Positions 52,518 to 64,000 of a stretch of DNA of 64,000 nt are shown in pieces (within the stretch, counting starts at the first letter, position 1; every line of letters begins with the position of its first letter). Origin of the DNA: Powellomyces hirtus (lineage: Eukaryota > Chytridiomycota > Chytridiomycetes > Spizellomycetales > Powellomycetaceae); NCBI GenBank assembly GCA_025526995.1, contig JAHLKG010000008.1:310001-374000 (forward strand), given 5' to 3'. Below the pieces are notes generated by a model that saw nothing but the letters and a program-made list of their open reading frames with translations, was not told where the DNA came from and did not search any database. The translations under genes and the position numbers were made by a program.

Positions 52518-54989
52518 TTGTTCACGAAGATTACCAGTCAACTCGTCTCGGACATCCCGTTTCTAGTCTACAAATGGTTCTACCTTCAAGGCATGAACGA
52601 ACATCAAGCGGAGCTCGTCAGAACCCAAAGTTTCGATGATCTCAAAGGCCTACAAGCGGCTGCCAAACGTCTGGACAATGGAAGTACCAAGAGTAACCAA
52701 AATAACCGTTTCGCCAAGAAGAGCAAAAACATCACGCTCGAAGCCCAACCTTCAAAGAAAGACGGCTCAAGTCACAAGAAGACCGACACGAAGAAGACCA
52801 CAGACTCGAAGAAGAGACAGAACTTCCCCTGTTGGTTATGCAATTCGAATGAACATACCCCATTCAATTGTCCCCTCAAAGCCAAGGCAGTCGAAGCCTT
52901 AAAACCCGCTGCTAATGCCAACATTGCAGAAGCACATAACGCCACTACATTGGCTCATCTGGATTCGGGCTGCTCACTGCACATGACAAATGACATTTCC
53001 ATTCTTGAATCCTACGAAGAGCACTCAACGCGCGTCAGATTTGGAAATAACGCCTTTCTCAATGCTGAAGCGAAAGGGAATGCTATTTTGAAGCTTCCAG
53101 ATGGAGATGTACCTCTCACTGATGTTCTCTATGTTCCGAAACTCGCCAAAACTCTCATCTCGGTCTCCACTCTCGCCAAAGATGGAAAGAGAGTCACCTT
53201 TGAAGATGAGAGTGCTATCATTCAAGACTGCAATGGTACTACGAATGACATCACCATACCTCTCGTTCGAGGAATGTATCACATCTCGCCAACTCCAATG
53301 GCTTTCGCTACTCAAACTCGCTCAAGAACAAATGCGCCCAACCTGTCGACAGACGCTACCGGTATCTCGGTCACGCGTTCTGCTACATCCGCTCCGGTCG
53401 AGGGGCCAGCCGCCCCAAATCGGGGCTGGTCGGCCCCATCGGGGAACGTCGGCCCCATTCTTGCTGGGGGCTCCTCCCCCCAAGTTGAAGGGGAGGATGC
53501 CCTCCCCCCCCTCCAAGAGCACCGAGGGGTCCTCCCCGCCATCAACCAGAACGGCGGGGGGGCTCCCCCCTCGGTGCTCTCAGAAAGGAGGAGGGGGCGT
53601 GCCCCCCCGGCCAGTGCACAAGTGCCGGCCAGGGCAGGCAGCATTAGCACTGCCTCCACTGTTGCTGCGGCTTCTTCTGGGGCTGGCTCTGTTCCTTCTT
53701 CCCCTGTCAACGAAGGAATCCTCTGGCATCACCGATTGGACCATCCTGGCACTCACATCATGGAGCAACTCAAGCTCCCATTGATCAACAAGGTCTGCAA
53801 AGGTTGCGAGTTTGGTAAGCACAAGCACTCACCATTCAACGGTACGATGACACGGTCCAAGACGCCACTCGATCGCCTACACTTCGACCTAAACGGTCTG
53901 CACATACCCGCAGTTGGCAATGAGAAATATGCCTTCGTTGTGATCGATGACTATTCACGCTTCACATGGATTTTCTTCTTGAAGGCGAAGAGCGAATCTA
54001 CTGCAAAGTTGATTGAATTCATCAACTTCATCGAAAATCAGACCAACGAACGGGTCAGACGACTTCATTCCGATCGAGGGGGAGAGTTTGTCAATCACAA
54101 TCTGAAAGAATTCATTTCAAAAAAGGGCATCCTGCACGAACTCACCGCTGCAGATTCCCCACAGTCCAACAGTGTAGCTGAAAGGTTCAACCTCACCCTG
54201 TTTGACACCATTCGTTCATTGGAACACTCATACGGCATCCCGAAACAACTCTGGACTGAGTTAGCGGCTACATCAGTCTACTTACGGAATTGCCTCCCCC
54301 ACAAGTCCAATAACAACATTTCGCCGTACGAACGGCTTCACAGCAAAGAGCCCTCACTTTCTCATCTTTGTGTGATCTGGGCCGATGCTTTCGTGCATCT
54401 CGTCAAGAGAAAACAAGCCTCGAAGTTGGCACCGCACGCCACACGTCTCAAACTCATCGGTTACAAATTTGATGGCGCTTACCGCTGTTGGGATGACAAC
54501 CGTCAAGAAATAGTCATTTCTCGCGATGTAACGTTTGACGAAACCTCAACACTCGAACTTGCAAAATACTACATCCTGCCCGAAGATCTCTACAAAGTCG
54601 AAGAGATTCTCGACTCACGTGACAGCCCGGAAGGCCCCAAATTCCTCTGCAAATGGCTGCGATTCGAAGACAATGAAAATACATGGGAACTGATCAAAAA
54701 TGTCAATCATTTGACAGTCTTCACAGAGTACATCAATGAGAAGACGGCAATCGCTCTTTCAGCTGCAAGTACCGAAGAACCCCAAACCTACAAACAAGCG
54801 CTCTCATCAGATGACCCGCCAAAGTGGACCGAGGCCATAAATGCCAAGTTGAAGTCCCTTCATACCAATGAAACATGGGAAGTCATTAACCCCAAATCCT
54901 TACCGCACAATCAACGGCCCATCTGCACCAAATGGGTATTCAAGATTAAGCGAGACCTAAATGGTCAACCCCAATGTTACAAGGCCTGA
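52518..54989 (+). pseudogene. copia A copy 2 gag/protease/integrase/chromodomain block
   Basis: The longest intact block of the family (823 codons). Zinc knuckle CWLCNSNEHTPFNC is at ~105, protease LDSGCSLHMT at ~148, a GC-rich hypervariable linker at ~270-400, pre-integrase LWHHRLDHPG at ~402, integrase D (HFDLNGLH ~455), D (HSDRGGEF ~516, intact here) and E (SVAERFN ~552), and a chromodomain-like module at ~692-741 (YKVEEILDSRDSPEGPKFL, NTWEL). It ends at a TGA inside RT that is shared with copies 1 and 3, so no complete Pol can be made. Confidence 0.9.
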
Positions 54990-56407
54990 CTTGTTGTGAA
55001 AGGCTTCGAACGATGCTATGGTTTCAACTACAATGAAACCTACGCTCCGGTTGCCAAGATAGCTATTTAACGCGTCCTTCTCGTTCTTGCTGCCAGGCTA
55101 GGCTTGAAATGCCATCAAATGGATTAGTAACCGCATTCATGAATGGGATAGTTACCGAGACCATCCTAATCTATGCCCCTGAAGGCTCTGGCTTTCCTTC
55201 TGGGACCATCCTTTGACCTTGAAAGGCCCTTTACGGTCTGAAACAAGCTCCATGTGAATGGTACTCCCTACTTCACAAGGAACTGACATCCTTGGGATTC
55301 AAGCATCTGGCAAATGACAATGCCATTTACATCAGAACTCTACCTGGAAGTGAATCACCGCAGTACATCTCCATCTACGTCGACAATCCCCTCATTTTTG
55401 CAAAGACTGAATTGGAAATCTCGTCAATCAAGGCATTCCTGCACAACGAATTCAACATGACAGACCTAGATGAGGTCAACCACTACCTGGGGATGAGAGT
55501 TTGATGCAACTACTCACGGCATGTCATCTACCTTGATCAAGAGTCATATGTAATTGACATCTGCAAGCGCTTTGGTATGCAAGACTGCAAGCCTGTCAAT
55601 ACTCCAGTGGACCAGACCAAGCTCGAACACTACAAGGTCAAAAATACAAAGACTTTGCCCGACCCACACAAAGGAGAAGATTGCAAAATCGTTGGTTCTC
55701 TCATGTACCTGATGATATGCACATGCCCTGAGATCGCTGTCGCGGTCAGTATGCTTCCTTGCTTTGCAAGCAACCCCTCACCTCAACATCTGCAAGCTGC
55801 AAAGTGCATTCTTTGCTACCTATGGGGGACTTCCGCTTACAGCCTCTGCATTGGCGGAAACAATGTTACCCTTCACAGCTATAGCGACGCTGACTGGGGA
55901 AACAACATCATTGATTGACAGTCCATCACTGGCTACCTTTTCTACATTGGAAATGCGGGCCCCATCACTTGGGCTTCAAAGCACCAACCCACCATTGCCC
56001 TCTCATCTACCAAAGCTGAACACATGGCATTATCCTTTGCCACTCAAGAAACAATCTGGCTTTGCTCACTTCTGCAAGAACTCCAAATCCCCAAATATCT
56101 TGATGAAGATGCTCTACCCACAACGATCTACAAAGACAATCAGTCATGCATCTTGTTGGCAATGAACCCCATGCATCATGCCTGTACCAAGCACATTGAC
56201 ATCAGGCATCACTTCATTCGTGATCACATCAACAAGGAGATTCATCTGGAGTACTTCCCCACTGCTGAAATGGTTGCCGACTCACTTATGAAGCCCTTAC
56301 CGGCCTCGGCATTCAAGTACCATTGCAAAACCATGTGCATCAAGCACTACCACAATACCATCACACCAATGATGAAAGCATCCAAGACGGAGCTCCTGAA
56401 TGAGTAA
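54990..56407 (+). pseudogene. copia A copy 2 RT/RNase H remnant
   Basis: RT and RNase H text in scattered blocks (55292-55504, 55577-55918, 56024-56407) separated by stops such as TTTGATGCAAC at about 55,501, where copy 1 still has CGA. The RT box reads YVDNPLIF. It is 5,377 bp from an almost identical region in copy 3. Confidence 0.9.
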
Positions 56408-56444
56408 AATCCCATCACCGCGGATTGATTGCTTGGACAGGGGG

Positions 56445-56816
56445 TGTATTGGAATGTTGAGACTTGCGTACTCAACGTTTGGTCCTTACATTAGATCCTA
56501 ACTTGGATTCTCTGACTAGAACACGTGACCGTGATATCGGTAATGCTAAGAGCTGTTTTGGATCACGTGTGATCATGTGATTAAAGAAAAAGCAGATTAG
56601 AATGCTTGACAAATGAAACATTACCAATAAGATTTAAGACATAATAATACTTTCACATACATGACATCTCCATGCATCTGACAATGCTACACCGTCATCT
56701 GCATCACAGAGGAGCTCTGTAACCCCTTACAAAGGCAATACAAGCAGAGTGTCCCTTGAATTCGGCCAATCCTCTGCATTTCCGATAAAGTACTGGAAAA
56801 GCCAATATCTCCATTA
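56445..56816 (+). repeat. copia A LTR shared by copies 2 and 3
   Basis: A 372-bp LTR, beginning TGTATTGG after GGACAGGGGG and ending before GGTTATGAGCCC. It is the 3' LTR of copy 2 and the 5' LTR of copy 3 at once, the hallmark of an array made by LTR-LTR or unequal recombination. Many CpG sites found in other copies are TpG/CpA here. Confidence 0.9.
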
Positions 56817-56933
56817 GGTTATGAGCCCTGAGAACACCGGTCGAATTCAAATCATTCTCCGTTCATAAAACCTGATAACTACCAGTCTTCTGTCAAACTC
56901 AAGTGCCAAGAAAGTACCAAGCACACCGTCAAG

Positions 56934-58920
56934 GTGCCTACTGCAAGATCTCCCATTCAAGGAGTGCAGGCCCGTCAACAAGCCCGTCAAGCCATACAAG
57001 AAGCCAAACGGGGTTCTGACGCCAAAGGAGATGTTAACAATGAAGCCTCAATCTACCAGGATTCCCACAACGCAGATGCCGATGCTGATGTGGATGAGAT
57101 GAATCCTGGAGAAATTCATGCAGAACCGGCAACAGAACTGTCCAGAATGCAGACTCACATAGTCATGCACCTTCTGCAGAGGTTTAAGATGGCAATCGAC
57201 AAAAAGCTTGACCATTGGATGGAAAAGTTGGGAGAAAACTCTCTTGACTAAGTCAAATCCTCTTGCTACATCACCTTCCCATCAACATGAAAAGTTTGAA
57301 AATGGAAATGCTCACATCAGCAAGTACAATCTACCTGTTTCACCAATGAGAAGCCCAAAAGCGGGCCATGAGTACCTTTTTGCACAAAATCACGTTACTC
57401 ACGGCAAAGTTAAAGTTTCAGTTGCCCCTCACTTTCGTCTGCCTTCCCCAACGGAGAGCACTACAACTACACGCAGCCGAAAGAGCAAAGACCGTGAAGC
57501 TCAGTGCACATCATTCAAATTCTTTGGATCAGCAATTAATAAAGTCATGAAATTTGACGGAACGGGAAATCTCTCAAAACTTGTTGATTTCGTTGATTAA
57601 GTTGATGTGGTATTTCGCCTCAAATCTGTACCTGGGGAAGAACAACTCTCCTTCATATTCAGCAAGCTCACTGGCAATGCAAAGCAATGGTACCGGAACT
57701 ACTGCAGGAAGGCCGATGCAGGGAAATATCCTCCTATCACAAATTGGCAAACTTTCAAGCGACCTTTCCTCCAGCGTTACCAACTGACCGACCACAAGGA
57801 GACCCTACTCACTCAGCTCGAAAGACTATGACAAGGAAGTCATACCATCTCACAGTACAGCACCTCTTTCCCAAAGATAACCAGCCAGCTCATCATGGAC
57901 ATTCTGTTCCTGGTCTACAAGTGGTTCTACCTTTAAGGAATGAACAAGCATCAAGCTGAGGTCGTCAGAACCCAAAACTTTGATGATCTCAAAAGCTTCC
58001 AAGCAGCAGCCAAACGTTTGGATAATGGAAATAACAAGAGTAACCAGAACAACCGTTTTGCCAAGAAGAGCAAAAACATTGCGCTTGAAGCCCACCCTTC
58101 AAAGAAAGACCGCTCAAGTCACAAAAAGACTGACACAAAGAAGACCACAGACTCGAGGAAGAAGCAAAACTTCCCCTGTTGGTTATGCAATTTGAATGAA
58201 CATACTCCATTCAATTGTCCCTTCAAGACCAAGGCTGTCAAAGCTTTGAAACCCGCTGCCAATGCCAACATTGCAGAATTGCACAATGCCACTACATTGG
58301 TATACCTGGATTTGGGCTGCTCACAGCACATGACAAATGACATTTCCATTCTCAAATCCTACAAAGAGCATTCGACACGCATCAGATTTGGAAACAACGC
58401 CTTTCTGGATGCTGAAGCAAAAGGGAATGCTACCTTGAAGCTTTCAGATGGAGATGTACCTTTCACCGATGTTCTCTACGTATGAAAACTCGCCAAGACC
58501 CTTATCTCAGTCTCTGCACTTGCTAAAGATGCTAAGAGAGTTACCTTTGAAGATGAGAGCGCCGTCATTCAAGACTGCAATGGCACTATGAACGACATCA
58601 CCATACCTCTTGTTTGAGGAATGTATCACATTTCACCAACTCCAGTGGTTTTTGTCACCCAAACTCGCTCAAGGACAAACGCGTCAAGCTTACCGACACA
58701 CGCATCAAAAAATACATCTACCGAATTGAAGAAATGGACAAACGCGTCCAATGTAACAACAAACGCATCTGATACATTGATTCAAGCCACACTCACGGCC
58801 TTGTCACACCCATCTGCTCTAAGCAAGGGGCCGGCCGGCCCCAGCCACAACAGTGGCTTGGGGGAGGGCCACCTGGTTGTGCTTACGGCTTCCTGGGTGG
58901 CCCCCCGCCCCCCTCCTTGA
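56934..58920 (+). pseudogene. copia A copy 3 gag/protease remnant
   Basis: Gag and protease text in pieces (56934-57251, 57208-57600, 57607-57831, 57940-58485, 58621-58920) with several CGA-to-TGA changes compared with copy 2, e.g. at about 58,615 (GTTTGAGG against GTTCGAGG). The knuckle CWLCNLNEHTPFNC is recognisable and the protease reads YLDLGCSQHMT, losing the DSG motif. Confidence 0.88.
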
Positions 58921-58962
58921 GCTCGAGGAGGGGAGCGGGGACCATTAGCGACAGTTTCCATT

Positions 58963-61784
58963 GTGGCGCCCCCTGGGGGTCTGGCTGCCCTTGATGGGGT
59001 GGCTGGACCCCTTGCCGTCTCAGCTGCGGCATTGGCCATTTTGTCGGCCTCTTCTGGAGCTCGTTCTGGTCCCTCTTCCCCTGTCAACGAAAGAACCCTC
59101 TGGCATCACCGATTGGACCATCCTGGCACTCACATCATGGAGCAACTCAAGCTCCCAATGACCAACGAAATCTGCAAAGGTTGCGAGTTTGGTAAGCACA
59201 AGCACTCACCATTCAACGGTACAATGACACGGTCCAAGACGCCACTCGATCGCCTACACTTCGACCTAAACGGTCTGCACATACCCGCAGTTGGCGATGA
59301 GAAATATGCCTTCGTTGTGATCGATGACTATTCACGCTTCACATGGATTTTCTTCTTGAAGGCGAAGAGCGAATCTACTGCAAAGTTGATTGAATTCATC
59401 AACTTCATCGAAAATCAGACCAACGAACGGGTCAGACCATTTCATTCCAATCAAAGGGGGGAGTTTGTCAATCACAATCTGAAAGAATTCATTCTGACAA
59501 AGGGCATTCTGCACGAACTCACCGCTGCAGATTCCCCACAGTCCAACAGTGTAGCTGAAAGGTTCAACCTCACCCTGTTTGACACCATTCGTTCATTGGA
59601 ACACTTATACGGCATCCCGAAACAACTCTGGACTGAGTTAGCGGCTACATCAGTCTACTTACGGAATTGCCTCCCCCACAAGTCCAATAACAACATTTCG
59701 CCGTACGAACGGCTTCACAGCAAAGAGCCCTCACTTTCTCATCTTTGTGTGATCTGGGCCGATGCTTTCGTGCATCTCGTCAAGAGAAAACAAGCCTCGA
59801 AGTTGGCACCGCACGCCACACGTCTCAAACTCATCGGTTACAAATTTGATGGCGCTTACCGCTGTTGGGATGACAACCGTCAAGAAATAGTCATTTCTCG
59901 CGATGTAACGTTTGACGAAACCTCAACACTCGAACTTGCAAAATACTACATCCTGCCCGAAGATCTCTACAAAGTTGAAGAGATTCTCGACTCACGTGAC
60001 AGCCCGGAAGGCCCCAAATTCCTCTGCAAATGGCTGGGATTCGAAGACAATGAAAATACATGGGAACTGATCAAAAATGTCAATCATTTGACAGTCTTCA
60101 CAGAGTACATCAATGAGAAGACGGCAATCGCTCTTTCAGCTGCAAGTACCGAAGAACCCCAAACCTACAAACAAGCGCTCTCATCAGATGACCCGCCAAA
60201 GTGGACCGAGGCCATAAATGCCAAGTTGAAGTCCCTTCATACCAATGAAACATGGGAAGTCATTAACCCCAAATCCTTACCGCACAATCAACGGCCCATC
60301 TGCACCAAATGGGTATTCAAGATTAAGCGAGACCTAAATGGTCAACCCCAATGTTACAAGGCCTGACTTGTTGTGAAAGGCTTCGAACGATGCTATGGTT
60401 TCAACTACAATGAAACCTACGCTCCGGTTGCCAAGATAGCTATTTAACGCGTCCTTCTCGTTCTTGCTGCCAGGCTAGGCTTGAAATGCCATCAAATGGA
60501 TTAGTAACCGCATTCATGAATGGGATAGTTACCGAGACCATCCTAATCTATGCCCCTGAAGGCTCTGGCTTTCCTTCTGGGACCATCCTTTGACCTTGAA
60601 AGGCCCTTTACGGTCTGAAACAAGCTCCATGTGAATGGTACTCCCTACTTCACAAGGAACTGACATCCTTGGGATTCAAGCATCTGGCAAATGACAATGC
60701 CATTTACATCAGAACTCTACCTGGAAGTGAATCACCGCAGTACATCTCCATCTACGTCGACAATCCCCTCATTTTTGCAAAGACTGAATTGGAAATCTCG
60801 TCAATCAAGGCATTCCTGCACAACGAATTCAACATGACAGACCTAGATGAGGTCAACCACTACCTGGGGATGAGAGTTTGATGCAACTACTCACGGCATG
60901 TCATCTACCTTGATCAAGAGTCATATGTAATTGACATCTGCAAGCGCTTTGGTATGCAAGACTGCAAGCCTGTCAATACTCCAGTGGACCAGACCAAGCT
61001 CGAACACTACAAGGTCAAAAATACAAAGACTTTGCCCGACCCACACAAAGGAGAAGATTGCAAAATCGTTGGTTCTCTCATGTACCTGATGATATGCACA
61101 TGCCCTGAGATCGCTGTCGCGGTCAGTATGCTTCCTTGCTTTGCAAGCAACCCCTCACCTCAACATCTGCAAGCTGCAAAGTGCATTCTTTGCTACCTAT
61201 GGGGGACTTCCGCTTACAGCCTCTGCATTGGCGGAAACAATGTTACCCTTCACAGCTATAGCGACGCTGACTGGGGAAACAACATCATTGATTGACAGTC
61301 CATCACTGGCTACCTTTTCTACATTGGAAATGCGGGCCCCATCACTTGGGCTTCAAAGCACCAACCCACCATTGCCCTCTCATCTACCAAAGCTGAACAC
61401 ATGGCATTATCCTTTGCCACTCAAGAAACAATCTGGCTTTGCTCACTTCTGCAAGAACTCCAAATCCCCAAATATCTCGATGAAGATGCTCTACCCACAA
61501 CGATCTACAAAGACAATCAGTCATGCATCTTGTTGGCAATGAACCCCATGCATCATGCCTGTACCAAGCACATTGACATCAGGCATCACTTCATTCGTGA
61601 TCACATCAACAAGGAGATTCATCTGGAGTACTTCCCCACTGCTGAAATGGTTGCCGACTCACTTATGAAGCCCTTACCGGCCTCGGCATTCAAGTACCAT
61701 TGCAAAACCATGTGCATCAAGCACTACCACAATACCATCACACCAATGATGAAAGCATCCAAGACGGAGCTCCTGAATGAGTAA
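58963..61784 (+). pseudogene. copia A copy 3 integrase/chromodomain/RT/RNase H remnant
   Basis: An integrase and chromodomain-like block (58963-60366) followed by broken RT and RNase H (60669-60881, 60954-61295, 61401-61784). It has the same RT stops and YVDN box as copies 1 and 2. Beyond about 59,585 it differs from copy 2 at only a few positions (e.g. GTTGAAG for GTCGAAG near 59,970 and GGGATT for GCGATT near 60,038). Confidence 0.9.
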
Positions 61785-61821
61785 AATCCCATCACCGCGG
61801 ATTGATTGCTTGGACAGGGGG

Positions 61822-62193
61822 TGTATTGGAATGTTGAGACTTGCGTACTCAACGTTTGGTCCTTACATTAGATCCTAACTTGGATTCTCTGACTAGAACA
61901 CGTGACCGTGATATCGGTAATGCTAAGAGCTGTTTTGGATCACGTGTGATCATGTGATTAAAGAAAAAGCAGATTAGAATGCTTGACAAATGAAACATTA
62001 CCAATAAGATTTAAGACATAATAATACTTTCACATACATGACATCTCCATGCATCTGACAATGCTACACCGTCATCTGCATCACAGAGGAGCTCTGTAAC
62101 CCCTTACAAAGGCAATACAAGCAGAGTGTCCCTTGAATTCGGCCAATCCTCTGCATTTCCGATAAAGTACTGGAAAAGCCAATATCTCCATTA
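61822..62193 (+). repeat. copia A LTR shared by copies 3 and 4
   Basis: 372 bp, exactly 5,377 bp after and nearly identical to 56445-56816. Confidence 0.9.
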
Positions 62194-62310
62194 GGTTATG
62201 AGCCCTGAGAACACCGGTCGAATTCAAATCATTCTCCGTTCATAAAACCTGATAACTACCAGTCTTCTGTCAAACTCAAGTGCCAAGAAAGTACCAAGCA
62301 CACCGTCAAG

Positions 62311-64000
62311 GTGCCTACTGCAAGATCTCCCATTCAAGGAGTGCAGGCCCGTCAACAAGCCCGTCAAGCCATACAAGAAGCCAAACGGGGTTCTGACGCC
62401 AAAGGAGATGTTAACAATGAAGCCTCAATCTACCAGGATTCCCACAACGCAGATGCCGATGCTGATGTGGATGAGATGAATCCTGGAGAAATTCATGCAG
62501 AACCGGCAACAGAACTGTCCAGAATGCAGACTCACATAGTCATGCACCTTCTGCAGAGGTTTAAGATGGCAATCGACAAAAAGCTTGACCATTGGATGGA
62601 AAAGTTGGGAGAAAACTCTCTTGACTAAGTCAAATCCTCTTGCTACATCACCTTCCCATCAACATGAAAAGTTTGAAAATGGAAATGCTCACATCAGCAA
62701 GTACAATCTACCTGTTTCACCAATGAGAAGCCCAAAAGCGGGCCATGAGTACCTTTTTGCACAAAATCACGTTACTCACGGCAAAGTTAAAGTCTCAGTT
62801 GCCCCTCACTTTCGTCTGCCTTCCCCAACGGAGAGCACTACAACTACACGCAGCCGAAAGAGCAAAGACCGTGAAGCTCAGTGCACATCATTCAAATTCT
62901 TTGGATCAGCAATTAATAAAGTCATGAAATTTGACGGAACGGGAAATCTCTCAAAACTTGTTGATTTCGTTGATTAAGTTGATGTGGTATTTCGCCTCAA
63001 ATCTGTACCTGGGGAAGAACAACTCTCCTTCATATTCAGCAAGCTCACTGGCAATGCAAAGCAATGGTACCGGAACTACTGCAGGAAGGCCGATGCAGGG
63101 AAATATCCTCCTATCACAAATTGGCAAACTTTCAAGCGACCTTTCCTCCAGCGTTACCAACTGACCGACCACAAGGAGACCCTACTCACTCAGCTCGAAA
63201 GACTATGACAAGGAAGTCATACCATCTCACAGTACAGCACCTCTTTCCCAAAGATAACCAGCCAGCTCATCATGGACATTCTGTTCCTGGTCTACAAGTG
63301 GTTCTACCTTTAAGGAATGAACAAGCATCAAGCTGAGGTCGTCAGAACCCAAAACTTTGATGATCTCAAAAGCTTCCAAGCAGCAGCCAAACGTTTGGAT
63401 AATGGAAATAACAAGAGTAACCAGAACAACCGTTTTGCCAAGAAGAGCAAAAACATTGCGCTTGAAGCCCACCCTTCAAAGAAAGACCGCTCAAGTCACA
63501 AAAAGACTGACACAAAGAAGACCACAGACTCGAGGAAGAAGCAAAACTTCCCCTGTTGGTTATGCAATTTGAATGAACATACTCCATTCAATTGTCCCTT
63601 CAAGACCAAGGCTGTCAAAGCTTTGAAACCCGCTGCCAATGCCAACATTGCAGAATTGCACAATGCCACTACATTGGTATACCTGGATTTGGGCTGCTCA
63701 CAGCACATGACAAATGACATTTCCATTCTCAAATCCTACAAAGAGCATTCGACACGCATCAGATTTGGAAACAACGCCTTTCTGGATGCTGAAGCAAAAG
63801 GGAATGCTACCTTGAAGCTTTCAGATGGAGATGTACCTTTCACCGATGTTCTCTACGTATGAAAACTCGCCAAGACCCTTATCTCAGTCTCTGCACTTGC
63901 TAAAGATGCTAAGAGAGTTACCTTTGAAGATGAGAGCGCCGTCATTCAAGACTGCAATGGCACTATGAACGACATCACCATACCTCTTGTTTGAGGAATG
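62311..64000 (+). pseudogene. copia A copy 4 gag/protease remnant (partial)
   Basis: The same broken frames as copy 3 (62311-62628, 62585-62977, 62984-63208, 63317-63862), with the same lost ATG, the same stops and the same protease change. Near-identity of defects shows duplication of already dead DNA. Confidence 0.88.

Larger units (their letters stand above)
51134..56816 (+). mobile_element. copia A copy 2 (plus strand, decayed)
   Basis: A 5'-truncated LTR (51134-51479), PBS at 51480, gag from 51595, pol to 56407, polypurine tract and the LTR at 56445-56816, which also serves as the 5' LTR of the next copy. gag has stops from codon ~22 onward and frame breaks; the longest open block, 52518-54989, spans gag C-terminus to RT start. 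RT is broken by the same stops as in copy 1. Confidence 0.92.
56445..62193 (+). mobile_element. copia A copy 3 (plus strand, mosaic, decayed)
   Basis: The 5' part (to about 59,510) is unlike copy 2, and within 59,085-59,510 it matches copy 1. From about 59,585 onward it is nearly identical to copy 2 at a constant offset of 5,377 bp. Its gag start codon is GTG where copies 1-2 have ATG, and stops are frequent. The longest open block is 58963-60366 (integrase plus chromodomain-like module), with the integrase Asp changed to Asn (HSNQRGEF). Confidence 0.9.
61822..64000 (+). mobile_element. copia A copy 4 (plus strand, truncated by window end)
   Basis: LTR, PBS at 62194 and gag/protease remnant, almost identical to copy 3 at an offset of 5,377 bp (single-base differences such as AAAGTCTCAG at about 62,793 against AAAGTTTCAG). 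It continues beyond the window. Confidence 0.9.

Noticed and set aside
56445..62193. Treating each of the copia A units in the array as an independent insertion
   Set aside because: Neighbouring units share single LTRs with no target duplications and keep a constant 5,377-bp offset, which indicates recombination-driven duplication.

Overview
The window is a piece of a fungal nuclear genome. Genes are split by short spliceosomal introns (mostly 45-125 nt, GTAAGT/GTATGT-like donors, up to 16 exons), and the mobile elements are fungal-type Ty1/copia and Ty3/gypsy LTR retrotransposons. Intron density argues against budding yeasts. CpG-directed decay in old repeats suggests cytosine methylation. 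I cannot fix the phylum from this sequence.

Positions 1-30,550 are a gene-rich euchromatic half. In order they hold: a 3'-truncated CaMK-type protein kinase (-), an Osh4/Kes1-like oxysterol-binding protein (+), a Ctf4/WDHD1 replisome adaptor (+), two unrecognised multi-exon genes (-), a homeodomain transcription factor (-), tRNA-Glu(CTC) (-), a four-CBS-domain protein of Snf4/AMPK-gamma type (+), a Y_phosphatase3 tyrosine phosphatase (+), a secreted polyamine oxidase (-), an HMT1/ABCB6-type ABC half-transporter (-) and a 1,344-residue coiled-coil protein (+). These are housekeeping or regulatory genes with no obvious joint pathway.

Positions 31,098-64,000 are a retrotransposon block. A decayed Ty1/copia family ('copia A') occurs as one minus-strand copy (31,098-51,133) and a plus-strand tandem array (51,134 to the window end) whose neighbouring elements share single LTRs. 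Two younger, apparently intact elements are nested in the minus copy: 'copia B' (35,392-41,570, plus, 5-bp duplication AAACC) and a chromodomain Ty3/gypsy element (41,723-49,811, minus, 5-bp duplication GTAAC). The flanks of both insertions rejoin into continuous copia A gag sequence.

The most interesting result is in the two young elements. Each carries, between pol and its 3' LTR, an extra gene in antisense orientation with predicted spliceosomal introns. In the gypsy element it is a four-exon, Cys/His-rich protein of about 178 aa with two RING-like zinc modules. In copia B it is a two-exon, Lys/Arg-rich and Glu-rich protein of about 210 aa whose N-terminus contains KQTARK, identical to histone H3 residues 4-9. 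Antisense placement would protect these introns from being removed from the element's own genomic RNA. Both copia families also carry a chromodomain-like module after the integrase, a feature normally associated with Ty3/gypsy chromoviruses, and a primer-binding site matching the anticodon arm, not the 3' end, of initiator tRNA-Met.
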